Assembly (NCBI GenBank): GCA_037720595.1
Contig: JBBJLW010000011.1
Coordinates: forward strand, 36,527-100,526
Direction of reading: 5' to 3'
Origin: Gaiellasilicea sp037720595
GTDB taxonomy: Bacteria > Actinomycetota > Thermoleophilia > Gaiellales > Gaiellaceae
Length of the DNA stretch: 64,000 nt
The notes under the pieces are model-generated. The model worked only from the letters and a program-made list of their open reading frames with translations, did no database searches and was not told the origin of the DNA. Shown in pieces: positions 1 through 10,381 of this stretch. The first letter of the stretch is position 1; each line of letters opens with the position of its first letter. The translations under genes were made by a program, and so were the position numbers.

Positions 1-350
1 GCGAACCAGGCCCGGTGAGCGCGGTAGACCCAGACGAGAACGGCCGGCGTGAGCACGAGGTGGAGGGCCAGATAAGCGACGCCGAGCAAGGCCGCGAGGC
101 CGGGCACGCTCAACGCCCAGTCCTGGACGCCGCGCTCGACGAAGATCTGGAAGCGCTGCTCGAGCTCGACGATCGCCGCCGTATTCCGGTGCGCAGCCTC
201 GAAGTCGAGCTCGCCGAAACCGCGGATCAGCTGGTAGATGCCATAGAGGCCGAAGAGAGCGGCGACCTCCACCGCGCCACGGTGCGGCGATGCGAGCGCG
301 TCCCGGAGAGGGGGAGCCGGGCGGCGCTTCAGATGGAGGTCGCGCTTCAT
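1..350 (-). CDS. PAP2-like membrane protein, N-terminal part (runs off window)
   Basis: The minus strand is open from an ATG at 350 to the window edge (116 codons), so only the N-terminal part is present. The translation begins with a basic stretch, then a first membrane segment with a YGIYQLIRG-like motif. It continues with a region rich in E/A, N and LE residues, then a segment ending VWVYRAHRAWF. This pattern resembles the N-terminus of actinobacterial PAP2/inositol-phosphotransferase-type membrane phosphatases, in which a helix pair precedes the catalytic part. The catalytic histidines would lie outside the window, so function is inferred from the N-terminus alone. No clear ribosome binding site precedes the ATG; the start is uncertain. 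Confidence 0.5.
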   Translation of the reverse strand, partial: MKRDLHLKRRPAPPLRDALASPHRGAVEVAALFGLYGIYQLIRGFGELDFEAAHRNTAAIVELEQRFQIFVERGVQDWALSVPGLAALLGVAYLALHLVLTPAVLVWVYRAHRAWF

Positions 351-547
351 GACGTGGACGCTATGCAGCGCGAGGCCACACGTCAGTACGGGTATCCCGA
401 CCTTTTTCGTGCGGTGGACGCGCTCCAACAACATGGTCGTTCGACTCCGGCGCGAAGCGGAACTCATCGCTCCCGCGCCGCTCTCACCTCCGCCTCATGT
501 GGTCGCCGTAGCGTGGGTCCCGGCCCATCCAATCCACGGAGGTACGC

Positions 548-1297
548 ATGAGACTCATCGTCCCCTCAGTTCTGACCGTGCTGGCTGTCCTGCTCTCCGG
601 GGTGGCCGTAGCTGCGGGATCACGCCCCCAGGCCGTCGTCCCGCTGAAGGACGCCAAGCTCAACATCGAGCACAATGCGACGGACAAGGACACCGGCTTC
701 CAGGGGTTCATCGACAGCGAGGGTTGGCGGCGCCTCGAGGTGCGAGGCCCCGGTGGTCCGGTGCTGGAGATCGAGGCCCGAGACACGTTCGCCAAGCTCG
801 GGCTGACCGAGCTGTTCTTCGAGTCCGTCGAGCCCGAGAACGCCGACGTGCCGATCGACGAGATGCTCGCGAAGCTCCCGGAAGGCAACTACACGATCGC
901 CGGTCCGACGCAGGAGAACGGCAAGAGCTCGGGGAACACATCGGGCACCGCCTGGCTCACGCACGACATCCCGGCCGGCCCTACTCTTGTTTCCCCCGCA
1001 GAGGGCACCACCGTGCCGGCGCGTGGCGTCGTCGCCCGCTGGAAGCCCGTGTCCAAGACGATCACGGGTAAGCCGGTGCAGATCATCGCCTACCAGCTGA
1101 TCGTCGAGAAGGACGTCGAGCCGCACCGGCACATGATCGGGAAGCTCGGCCTGAGCATGTACCTGCCGCCGTCGATCACGAGCATCGCCGTACCGAACGG
1201 ATTCCTCCAGCCTCGGACCGCCTACAAGTGGGAGGTGCTGGCGATCGAGCGCAGCGGCAACCAGACGCTCTCGTCCGGCGAGTTCCGGACGCGGTGA
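548..1297 (+). CDS. Secreted protein with C-terminal fibronectin-III-like domain, unknown function
   Basis: 249 residues. A strong ribosome binding site (GGAGG, 6 bases before the ATG) fixes the start. Residues 1-23 form a typical Sec signal peptide (MRLIVP then a hydrophobic stretch ending VAVAAG). The middle region (30-135) is acidic and unrecognised. Residues 140-249 look like a fibronectin type III or similar beta-sandwich: P-x-L-V-S-P-A-E-G near 144 and Y-K-W-E-V near 228 are typical strand signatures. It probably acts outside the membrane. It stands alone between the PAP2-like gene and a transporter remnant. The fold is inferred from motifs; I do not recognise a specific family. Confidence 0.7.
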   Translation: MRLIVPSVLTVLAVLLSGVAVAAGSRPQAVVPLKDAKLNIEHNATDKDTGFQGFIDSEGWRRLEVRGPGGPVLEIEARDTFAKLGLTELFFESVEPENADVPIDEMLAKLPEGNYTIAGPTQENGKSSGNTSGTAWLTHDIPAGPTLVSPAEGTTVPARGVVARWKPVSKTITGKPVQIIAYQLIVEKDVEPHRHMIGKLGLSMYLPPSITSIAVPNGFLQPRTAYKWEVLAIERSGNQTLSSGEFRTR

Positions 1298-1360
1298 CGA
1301 GGTTCTGCGTCAGCCCGAGGCTGCGCTGTTCAACCGGGAGCGGCACCGGGCTGGACGAGC

Positions 1361-1873
1361 CCCACGCTCGTCCAGGCCGACTCGACGGCCGGCCTCGAGC
1401 GAGCGCTCGCGGCGTACCCCGACGCGAAGCTCCAGACCGGTGAGGCGTTCATCGCGAGCTGGACGAAGTGGCTCACCGACGTGATGAGCCTCTTCTACGT
1501 CCTGCTCGCGCTCTCGGTGATCGTCTCGCTCTTCGGGATGGTGAACACGCTCGTGCTTGCCGTCTTCGAGCGGACGCGTGAGCTCGGGATGCTGCGCGCG
1601 GTCGGGATGACGCGTCGCCAAGTGCGACGGATGATCCGGCACGAGGCGGTCGTGACGTCGCTGATCGGCGCTGCGCTCGGGCTTCCGCTCGGCGTCGCGC
1701 TCGGCGCGCTCGTGACGCAGTCGCTCTCACAGTTCGGCGTCTCCTTCTCGCTGCCGGTCGTACCGCTTGTCGCGTTCGTCGGCGTCGCGATCTTCGCCGG
1801 AGTCGCGGCGGCGGTCTTGCCCGCGCGGCGAGCCGGGAGGTTGAACGTGCTCGAGGCGCTCCAGTACGAGTAG
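1361..1873 (+). pseudogene. FtsX/MacB-type ABC transporter permease, C-terminal remnant
   Basis: The reading frame is open from 1298, directly after the stop codon of the upstream gene. Recognisable homology starts near 1361 (PTLVQADS, then LERALAAYPDAKLQT). It continues through the last periplasmic strand and three transmembrane helices, including FERTRELGMLRAVGMTRRQ and the C-terminal A-x-R-A-x-x-L-N-V-L-E-A-L motif of FtsX-like permeases. Full proteins of this family have about 400-850 residues and an N-terminal helix, all missing here. The only starts are internal (GTG 1481, ATG 1484), inside the conserved domain. I therefore call it a 5'-truncated remnant. No ATPase partner gene is adjacent. 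Confidence 0.75.
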
Positions 1874-1887
1874 GAGCGCCCGCAAGT

Positions 1888-1923
1888 CTGCGAGGCGGGC
1901 GCGGGGGGACGCCCGCCTCGCAG
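1888..1923 (+). terminator. Hairpin, 14-bp perfect stem
   Basis: CTGCGAGGCGGGCG (1888-1901) pairs with CGCCCGCCTCGCAG (1910-1923) across an 8-base loop. It lies between the permease remnant and glpK, where a terminator is expected. No clear U-tract follows. Confidence 0.6.
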
Positions 1924-1935
1924 TACTCTCGTGCG

Positions 1936-3357
1936 ATGCTCCTCGCGATCGACCAGGGCACCACGGGGACGACGTGCCTCGTCGTCGACCAGGCGCTCGC
2001 GATCCGCGGGCGCGGCTATCGCGAGCTGACGCAGCACTTCCCGGCGCCGGGCCTCGTCGAGCACGACGCCGAGGAGATCTGGGAGACCGTGCTCGCCGCG
2101 GCGGAGGCGGCGCTTGCCGATGCGGGCGTCGGTCCCGGCGAGCTGCGCGCGCTCGGAATCGCGAGCCAGCGGGAGACCACCGTGCTCTGGGATCGCACCA
2201 GCGGCCGAGCGGTCGCCCCCGCGCTCGTCTGGCAGGACCGGCGGACTGCAGTTCGCTGCGCCGAGTTGCCGGTCGACCTGATCCGAGAGCGTACGGGGCT
2301 CGTCCCCGACCCGTACTTCTCGGCGACCAAGCTCGAATGGCTACTCGAGCACACTGGCACCGCGGGCGACCTCGCGTTCGGCACGGTTGACTCATGGCTT
2401 GCGTGGAAGCTGACCGGCGAGCACGTGACCGACGTCTCGAACGCTTCGCGGACGATGCTGCTGAGCCTCGACTCGCTCACGTGGGACGACGAGCTGCTGG
2501 CGCTCTTCTCGGTGTCGCGCTCGCTCCTGCCCGCGGTCGTCTCCTCGAGCGGCGAGCTCGGGGAGGCGACACTGCTCGGCGCCACGATGCCGCTGAGCGG
2601 GCTCGCCGGCGATCAGCAGGCCGCGCTCTTCGGCCAGGCCTGCCTCGTCCCCGGCCGGGCAAAGGTCACCTACGGAACCGGCGCTTTCGTGCTTGCGAAT
2701 GCGGGCACCGAGCGCCCCTGTCCGGCGCCAGGAGTGCTCGCGACGGTCGCGTGGCGGCTCGGCGACGAACCCACGGTGTACGCACTCGAAGGATCCGTCT
2801 TCGTGGCCGGCGCGGCGATCCAGTGGCTGCGCGACGGACTGGGGCTGATCGAAGACGCGGCGGAGACTGAGGCACTCGCCCGCTCGGTCGCCGGAACAGA
2901 TGGCGTCTACTTCGTCCCCGCGCTGACCGGGCTCGGCTCGCCGCATTGGCGGGCCGATGCGCGCGGCCTGATCTCCGGCCTCACGCGCGGCACCCGTCGC
3001 GTGCACCTCGTCCGGGCCGCGCTCGAGGCGATCGCCTTCCAGACGCGCGACGTACTGGCCGCGATGGAGCTCGACCTCGAGTTGCTCCGCGCCGACGGCG
3101 GCGGAGCCGCGAACGCGTTCCTGCTTCAGTTTCAGGCCGACGTGGCGCGGCTACCGGTCGAGGTTCCGACCGAGCGTGAGGCGACGGCACTCGGAGCCGC
3201 CGCGCTGGCCGGTCTCGGCGCGGGCGTCTGGTCCGATCCGTTCGAGCTCGAGCGGGCCTGGCGCTGCGCCGCCCGCTACGAGCCCGCGCTGGACGCGACC
3301 GAGGCGGAACGGCTCGTCGCAGGCTGGCACGACGCCGTCCGGCGAACGCTCGGATGA
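1936..3357 (+). CDS. glpK: Glycerol kinase
   Basis: 473 residues, a little shorter than the usual ~500. It phosphorylates glycerol to sn-glycerol 3-phosphate with ATP in the cytoplasm. FGGY-kinase signatures are visible in order: phosphate-1 loop D-Q-G-T-T-G-T near residue 6, SQRETTVLWD near 77, GDQQAALFGQ near 224, TYGTGAF near 245, GLGSPHWRADARG near 331 and ADGGGAANAFLLQFQAD near 385. The R-E pair after SQ and the W-Q-D-R-R motif near 99 match the glycerol-binding residues of GlpK rather than xylulokinase. No glycerol facilitator or glpD is adjacent. The stop overlaps the start of the methyltransferase gene by 4 bases (ATGA), so the two are translationally coupled. Confidence 0.93.
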   Translation: MLLAIDQGTTGTTCLVVDQALAIRGRGYRELTQHFPAPGLVEHDAEEIWETVLAAAEAALADAGVGPGELRALGIASQRETTVLWDRTSGRAVAPALVWQDRRTAVRCAELPVDLIRERTGLVPDPYFSATKLEWLLEHTGTAGDLAFGTVDSWLAWKLTGEHVTDVSNASRTMLLSLDSLTWDDELLALFSVSRSLLPAVVSSSGELGEATLLGATMPLSGLAGDQQAALFGQACLVPGRAKVTYGTGAFVLANAGTERPCPAPGVLATVAWRLGDEPTVYALEGSVFVAGAAIQWLRDGLGLIEDAAETEALARSVAGTDGVYFVPALTGLGSPHWRADARGLISGLTRGTRRVHLVRAALEAIAFQTRDVLAAMELDLELLRADGGGAANAFLLQFQADVARLPVEVPTEREATALGAAALAGLGAGVWSDPFELERAWRCAARYEPALDATEAERLVAGWHDAVRRTLG

Positions 3358-3992
3358 GCGGCTACTCCGCCCGCTGGCGCGAGGTCTTCGGCGCGGTCGA
3401 CCCGTCGCGCACCAGAGCGGACGTCGATTTCCTCCGACAAATTCTGCCGCTGCCCGACTTCGTGCGAGTGCTCGACGTTCCCTGCGGTGATGGTCGCCAC
3501 CTACGTGCACTCGCCGCGCTCGGCTATCGCGTCACCGGAGTCGACAACGACCCCGCGGTGGCGCCGCCCGTCCTCGGCGACCTCCGCGAGCTCGATTGGC
3601 TTCCTGACGACTTCGACGCCGCGATCAACATGTGGCAGAGCTTCGGTTACTTCGAAGCGACGGAGAACGAGCGGGTGCTCGCAGCGCTCGCACGGCGGCT
3701 GCGGCGCGGCGGCAGACTCGTCTTCGACCTCCAGAACCGCGCCTTCTTCGAGCCTCGCGGCCCAGCCGAGCGGGAGCTACGGCCGGGCGTCGTCGAGCGT
3801 TCGACGATCGTTGGCGGCCGTCGGCGCTGCGAGATCGACTACGGCGACGGCGAGATCGACGTTTACGAGTGGCAGCTCTACACGCCGCTGGAGCTCGAGG
3901 AGCTCGGTGCGGCGCACGGGCTCGCACCGGTCTTCCGAGTCGCCTCGGATGATGATCCCGGCATGCGTCTCGTCCTCCAGCGTGACCGGTAG
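3354..3992 (+). CDS. Class I SAM-dependent methyltransferase
   Basis: 212 residues. The SAM-binding motif I is VLDVPCGDGRHL near residues 40-51. The acidic residue ending strand 2 (TGVDNDP, near 62) and a post-motif region with RLRRGGRLVFDLQNR near 110-125 follow. This is the Methyltransf_25/11 Rossmann layout. The substrate cannot be read from sequence. The start codon overlaps the glpK stop by 4 bases, so it is co-transcribed with glpK, but no metabolic link to glycerol is evident. A hairpin begins directly after its stop codon. Confidence 0.85.
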   Translation: MSGYSARWREVFGAVDPSRTRADVDFLRQILPLPDFVRVLDVPCGDGRHLRALAALGYRVTGVDNDPAVAPPVLGDLRELDWLPDDFDAAINMWQSFGYFEATENERVLAALARRLRRGGRLVFDLQNRAFFEPRGPAERELRPGVVERSTIVGGRRRCEIDYGDGEIDVYEWQLYTPLELEELGAAHGLAPVFRVASDDDPGMRLVLQRDR

Positions 3993-4011
3993 TCCTCCGC
4001 GCGGCGGAGGA
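3993..4011 (+). terminator. Hairpin after glpK-methyltransferase operon
   Basis: TCCTCCGC and GCGGAGGA pair perfectly (8 bp) with a 3-base loop, immediately downstream of the methyltransferase stop codon. Confidence 0.55.
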
Positions 4012-4117
4012 AGAGATCGGCGCGGCGGGCTAGTGCGAATCGTTATCCCGGCGGACGAAACGGGCGCTCCGACGCGCGAGAGTTCGAGTCAGTTATCGAC
4101 GACCGGAAAGGAACGAG

Positions 4118-4687
4118 ATGATCCACAAGGGAGATGTGATCGAGAATCCGATGACCGGCGAGCGCCTCCGGTTCCTCGAGACCTCGAGCGAGACGAACGG
4201 CGAGTCCGTCCTCGTGGAGTGCACGGTGCAGCCGAATGGATTCGTGGCGGCCGCCCACCTGCACCCGAAGCAGACGGAGCGCTTCGAGATCGAGTCGGGC
4301 GTCGTCGCCTTCAAGCTGGACGGCAAGGAGCTCGTCGCCCACCGGGGTGACACCGTGATCGTCCCGGCCGGAATCTCGCACAAGTTCTGGAACGCCGGCG
4401 AGACCGAGTCGACCTTCGTCTGCGAGGTCAAGCCCGCGCTCCAGTTCGAGCGCCTGCTCGAGACGATGTTCGGTCTCGCGGCCGACGGCAAGACGAACCG
4501 GAAGGGCATGCCCAATCCGCTGCGGCGCGCCGTGATCGCGAACGCTCACTTCGACGACGTGCGGCTGCCCTTCCCGCCCGCCTGGGTGCAGAAGACCGGC
4601 CTCGCGCTGGGCGCCCCGCTCGGGCGTCTGCTGGGCTACGAAGCGCAGTACGAGAGCGGCGCCGAAGAGGTCGCGCTCGCGATCTAA
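4118..4687 (+). CDS. Cupin-domain protein
   Basis: 189 residues. An AAAGGAACGAG ribosome binding site lies just before the ATG. The cupin motif 1 region (H-L-H-P-K-Q-T-E-R-F-E-I-E-S-G, near residues 47-61) and motif 2 (PAGISHKFWN, near 86) supply likely metal-binding residues H47, H49, E53 and H92. The C-terminal 70 residues are helical, with conserved-looking W and P residues. Single-domain cupins of this size are often of unknown function. It stands alone, with hairpins and short repeats on either side. No enzymatic role is assigned. Confidence 0.8.
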   Translation: MIHKGDVIENPMTGERLRFLETSSETNGESVLVECTVQPNGFVAAAHLHPKQTERFEIESGVVAFKLDGKELVAHRGDTVIVPAGISHKFWNAGETESTFVCEVKPALQFERLLETMFGLAADGKTNRKGMPNPLRRAVIANAHFDDVRLPFPPAWVQKTGLALGAPLGRLLGYEAQYESGAEEVALAI

Positions 4688-4694
4688 CCGTACC

Positions 4695-4842
4695 GACGGG
4701 ACGTGTCCGGGCTTTGACCCCGGTCACGTCCCATCCGGACATGCCGCTGCGAGCCATGTCTGGTGCCAGCCCCTGGACACGTCCGAACGAGACGTGCCCC
4801 CGCGAGCCGCGTCCGGTGCCAGCCCCTGGACACGTCCGGAAC
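4695..4842. repeat. Intergenic direct repeats and hairpin (GGTGCCAGCCCCTGGACACGTCC family)
   Basis: Two near-identical ~38-bp copies lie at 4751-4788 and 4804-4842, both containing GGTGCCAGCCCCTGGACACG. A related imperfect palindrome lies just upstream at 4695-4732 (GGACGTGTCCGGG, then CCCCGGTCACGTCC). The array sits between the cupin gene and the convergent HxlR gene, where intergenic REP-like elements are common. I see no coding potential. Confidence 0.65.
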
Positions 4843-4871
4843 GGCCCGCGTCGGCAACGGATGGTGCGGGC

Positions 4872-5175
4872 TTAGCGCGGAGCGGCGAAGGAAACGACGG
4901 CGTCGACGACGAGCGTCAGCCGGCGGCCCTCGTCCGTGAGCCGGTACTCGACCCGCGGGGGCCGGGCGTCGATCACTTCGCGAACGAGGACGCCTGCCGC
5001 CTCGAGCTCCACGAGTCGCTGCGCGAGGGTCCGCGGCGGGATCTCCCCCACCGCCTGCTTGAGCTCGTTGAAGCGGAGCGCCCCTTCGGCCGAGGCCCAC
5101 AGGATCGAGATCGTCCAACGCCGCTCGAGGAGGCTCGCCGCTCGGCGAACCTCCTCGGGCACCGGCGAGCAGCGC

Positions 5176-5186
<11 letters not shown>
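4872..5186 (-). CDS. HxlR-family winged-helix transcriptional regulator
   Basis: 104 residues, the usual HxlR length. The family core is plain: LLERRWTISILWASAEGALRFNEL (split here as LLERRWTISILW near 19-30 and RFNELKQAV near 38), then IPPRTLAQRLVELEAAGVL (helix-turn-helix plus wing, near 48-66) and EYRLTDEGRRL (near 79). The N-terminus has a C-x-x-C pair (residues 3 and 6), as in redox-sensing members. Its start overlaps the lon stop by 11 bases on the same strand, so it is probably co-transcribed and translationally coupled with lon. That pairing is unusual. Target genes are not evident. Confidence 0.85.
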
Positions 5187-7464
<2,278 letters not shown>

Positions 7465-7482
7465 CAACACTCTCCTTCTGGG

Positions 7483-7498
7483 ACTGGCCTTTGCCAGT
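7483..7498. promoter_or_regulatory. Palindrome in lon / HTH-cupin divergent promoter region
   Basis: ACTGGC-CTTT-GCCAGT is a perfect 6-4-6 inverted repeat. It lies 18 bases upstream of the preferred lon start, in the 118-base gap between two divergent genes. The adjacent gene encodes an XRE-type DNA-binding protein, so this is a candidate operator. It does not match the CIRCE, HAIR or ClgR motifs as I know them. Confidence 0.45.
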
Positions 7499-7582
7499 AC
7501 TAACTACAAAAAGGGTAGCGGTATTCGACCCCGGCCCGGCGGCCGACCCGGAAACGGCGCTAAACCCGCGTATGATCGGCCC

Positions 7583-8161
7583 GTGCCCAGAGCGACGCCA
7601 CTGGCCGCGAGAAACGACACCCCCAGGGTCGGCGCACGCGTCCGCTCGCTCCGACGCGAGCGTGGGCTGACGATCGAGCAACTGGCCGCAGCGACCGGGC
7701 TGACGAAAGGTTTCATCAGCCAGCTCGAGCGCGACCGGACCGCGCCGTCTCTGTCCTCGATCGCCCGCATCTGCGACGCGCTCGGCGTCCGGCTGAGCAC
7801 GATTTTCGAGCGCGAGCCCGCGCCGGCACTCGTCCGTAGGAACGAGCGCCCCACGCTCGAGACCTCCTTCTCGACCCAGAACCACCTGCTCTCGTCCCGC
7901 GACGAGGCCCGATTCCAGGCGATCGAGTCCGAGGTCGCCCCCGGTGAGGGCGCCGGCGACGAGCTCACGTCGCTGCCCGGCGAGATGGAATTCGTCTACG
8001 TCCTCGAGGGCTCGCTCGAGCTCCGCGTCGGTGACGAGGTGCACGTGCTCGAGCAGGGCGACGCGCTCACCTACCAGCTCGCGAAGGCGCACACCTGGCG
8101 CAACGCCTCCGACACGGAGACGCTCCGCGTCCTCTGGGTTGCCGTCCCGAATCCGTACTAG
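7583..8161 (+). CDS. XRE-family HTH regulator with C-terminal cupin domain
   Basis: 192 residues from the GTG at 7583. Residues 14-68 form an HTH_3 domain: R-V-R-S-L-R-R-E-R-G-L-T-I-E-Q-L, then G-L-T-K-G-F-I-S-Q-L-E-R and SIARICDALGV. Residues 118-190 form a cupin sensor: MEFVYVLEGSLELRVGD, then LEQGDALTYQLAKAHTWRN. This architecture is typical of small-molecule-responsive repressors such as PuuR/SutR relatives. It is divergent from lon and convergent with the beta-lactamase-fold gene, overlapping that gene's stop by 4 bases. The nearby palindrome is a plausible binding site. The effector is unknown. Confidence 0.88.
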   Translation: MPRATPLAARNDTPRVGARVRSLRRERGLTIEQLAAATGLTKGFISQLERDRTAPSLSSIARICDALGVRLSTIFEREPAPALVRRNERPTLETSFSTQNHLLSSRDEARFQAIESEVAPGEGAGDELTSLPGEMEFVYVLEGSLELRVGDEVHVLEQGDALTYQLAKAHTWRNASDTETLRVLWVAVPNPY

Positions 8162-9273
8162 CGGAACCGCTTGAACGACTCGAGCGCGACCCGTCCCGCG
8201 AGGATATCCGCGGAGGAGCCGACGCCGTTCGAGTTCCACGTCATGACCGCCGCGACGAACGCTCCGCCGCGCCAGTAGACGATTCCGTTGTCGTGTCGGG
8301 CGGTCGGCAGCCAGCCAGCCTTGTGGAGCACGGAGAACCAGGCATTCGGAGCCTTGTAGCGATCGAGCTTCGTGCCCCGGTCGCCGACGTACTCGAGCAG
8401 CCAGAGGAGATGGCGTGCTTCCGACGGCGTGACCCCGAGTGCGGGCAGTGGCCCCTTCCCCGCCGAGCCGAGGTAGATCGCCCTCGCCAGCCGCGCGAGA
8501 TCCCAGGCGGTGGTGAACTTGCCGACGCCGAAGGCGGGCTGGCTCTCGACGCGATTCGGGATCGGCGCCGCCGTCCGCTGCGTCGTCCGCTCGTAGCCGC
8601 CGTACATCTTCGAGTCGTTCAGTCCGAGTGCGCGCATCGTCTCGTTCACCCGCGTCGACCCGGCTCCGGTCGAGCCGCCGAGCCAGACCTCGAGCGCGTT
8701 CGCAGCGTCGTTGTCGGAGTCCACGAGCATCGAGCGCAGCAGCTCGCCGACACGAGACCCGTAGGCGGGCTTGCCGTCTTGAGCGCGCAGAACGGCGACG
8801 GCGATCGCGAGCTTGAGCGTCGAAGCCGCCGGAAACCGCGCGGCCGCATTCCAGGCGGCGCCGCGGCCAGTCCCGAGGTCTTGGACGTAGACACCGCTCG
8901 TCCCCTGGAAGCCGCGGGCAAGGCCGACCACCGTGCGCGAAAGCGCAGCGTCGAGCTGCGGCGCGACTGCGCGGGGAGCGGCACCCTGAGGCAGGCCGAT
9001 GACAGGTCCCACGCTGCTGGATGAGCGCCGGCCGGCGCCGTCGACCGCAGTCACGCGCAGGGACACGACGGTTGCGGGCACGTCGACCCGGAGCGAGAAC
9101 CGCGTGCCGCGAAGCGGCCGATCAGCCACGACCCGGTCGGCGACGCGCACGATCACGCGGCGCGTGCCCGCCGGGGCCGTGCCCGCGACGAGCCCGAAGG
9201 AGACCTCGTATGCGGCGGGCGCGGTGATCACAGGAGGCGGCAGGGGCGGCGCGTCGATCACGCTCCTATTCAA
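8158..9273 (-). CDS. Class A beta-lactamase-fold serine hydrolase with N-terminal Ig-like domain
   Basis: 371 residues. The first ~95 residues look like a beta-sandwich (R-V-I-V-R-V-A-D-R and V-V-S-L-R-V-T-A-V-D-G strands). The rest has the class A/PBP catalytic set: S-T-L-K (SxxK, near 151), D-S-D-N (SDN, near 184) and H-K-A-G (KTG-like triad, near 316). The third motif is KAG instead of KTG. The glutamate of the omega loop is not obvious. It may be a penicillin-interactive or general peptidoglycan enzyme rather than a true lactamase. No signal peptide is visible at the chosen ATG, which is odd for this fold; the real start may differ. It is convergent with the HTH-cupin gene and divergent from dinB. 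Confidence 0.78.
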   Translation of the reverse strand: MNRSVIDAPPLPPPVITAPAAYEVSFGLVAGTAPAGTRRVIVRVADRVVADRPLRGTRFSLRVDVPATVVSLRVTAVDGAGRRSSSSVGPVIGLPQGAAPRAVAPQLDAALSRTVVGLARGFQGTSGVYVQDLGTGRGAAWNAAARFPAASTLKLAIAVAVLRAQDGKPAYGSRVGELLRSMLVDSDNDAANALEVWLGGSTGAGSTRVNETMRALGLNDSKMYGGYERTTQRTAAPIPNRVESQPAFGVGKFTTAWDLARLARAIYLGSAGKGPLPALGVTPSEARHLLWLLEYVGDRGTKLDRYKAPNAWFSVLHKAGWLPTARHDNGIVYWRGGAFVAAVMTWNSNGVGSSADILAGRVALESFKRFR

Positions 9274-9307
9274 GCGCGGTCGGACGCGAGGCGTAGCCTT
9301 CGAGAGG

Positions 9308-10381
9308 ATGGCGATCGTCGCCCACCTCGACCTCGATGCCTTCTTCGCGGCGGTGGAGGAGCTCGAGAATCCGGAGCTCCGGCGGCGCCCGCTCGTCGTC
9401 GGCGGAGATCCCCGCAGCCGCGGCGTCGTTGCGACCGCGAACTACATGGCACGCGGCTTCGGGATCCACTCGGCGATGAGCTGCGCCGAGGCTCTGCGCC
9501 GCTGCCCGGCGGCCGTCTTCGTCCGGCCGCGGCATACGCTCTATCGCGAGTACTCGGCCGAGGTCTGGACAGCGATTCGCGAGGTGGTCCCGGTCGTCGA
9601 GCGCACCGGTCTGGACGAGGGGTACCTCGACTTCACGGCGCTCGCTGCGGACTACGGTCGCGCTCGCGGGCTCGCCGAGGCCGTTCGCACCTCGGTGCGG
9701 GCGGCAACGAGCCTCTCGTGCTCACTCGGTGTCGCACCGACGAAGGTGGTCGCAAAGGTCGCGTCCGACCGCCGCAAGCCGGGTGGGATCACAGTCGTTC
9801 CTGCGGGCACCGAAGCCGCGTTCCTGGCGCCGTTCGCGGTGCGCGTCCTGCCCGGAGTCGGACCGCGAGCGGAGGAGCGGCTGCGCTCGGCGGGGATCGC
9901 CACGATCGGTGGGCTCGGCGCGCTCTCGGATCTCGACCTGCGCGCGGTCCTCCCGGGCCAGGTCGGACGGCTGTTGCGCGACCGGGCGCTCGGAGTCGAT
10001 CCGCGCGGGCTCGACCTGACGAGCGAGCGGATCTCGATCTCGGTTGAGGAAACCTTCGAGCACGATCTGCTCGAGCGCGACCTCCTCCACGCCGAGCTGC
10101 GCCGGATGGCCCTCGACCTCGGCGCGCACCTTCAGCGCGACGGCCTCTCGGCCAGGACGGTGACGACGAAGCTCCGCTACACCGACTTCTCGATCCGCAG
10201 CCGCTCGACGAGCCTCCCGGTCGGAATCGACGACGCCGAGCGGATCGGCAAGCTCGCCTGCTCGCTCCTCGACCGGGGCCTGCAAGATCGCCCGGGCGCG
10301 CTGCGGCTCGTCGGCGTCGGAGTCTCCGGCCTCAGCGGTTACCGACAACTCACGCTCGAGGAAGGCGACTTGGTGGCTTAG
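9308..10381 (+). CDS. dinB: DNA polymerase IV (Y-family translesion polymerase)
   Basis: 357 residues, the normal DinB length. Catalytic acids are in HLDLDAFFAAVE (near 6-17) and in GLDEGYLD (near 102-109); most DinB proteins have S-L-D-E-A-Y-L-D, so the small residues at two positions are changed. The palm, thumb (helix-hairpin-helix motif LPGVGPRAEERL near 182) and little-finger regions are all present. It copies damaged DNA with low fidelity. The start ATG at 9308 has GAGAGG upstream. Its 3' end overlaps the convergent MFS gene by 4 bases. No LexA box was recognised upstream. Confidence 0.92.
   Translation: MAIVAHLDLDAFFAAVEELENPELRRRPLVVGGDPRSRGVVATANYMARGFGIHSAMSCAEALRRCPAAVFVRPRHTLYREYSAEVWTAIREVVPVVERTGLDEGYLDFTALAADYGRARGLAEAVRTSVRAATSLSCSLGVAPTKVVAKVASDRRKPGGITVVPAGTEAAFLAPFAVRVLPGVGPRAEERLRSAGIATIGGLGALSDLDLRAVLPGQVGRLLRDRALGVDPRGLDLTSERISISVEETFEHDLLERDLLHAELRRMALDLGAHLQRDGLSARTVTTKLRYTDFSIRSRSTSLPVGIDDAERIGKLACSLLDRGLQDRPGALRLVGVGVSGLSGYRQLTLEEGDLVA

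Noticed and set aside
8158..9273. Antibiotic-resistance beta-lactamase
   Set aside because: The KTG triad is KAG, no omega-loop glutamate or signal peptide is clear, and an Ig-like domain precedes it; only the fold is supported.
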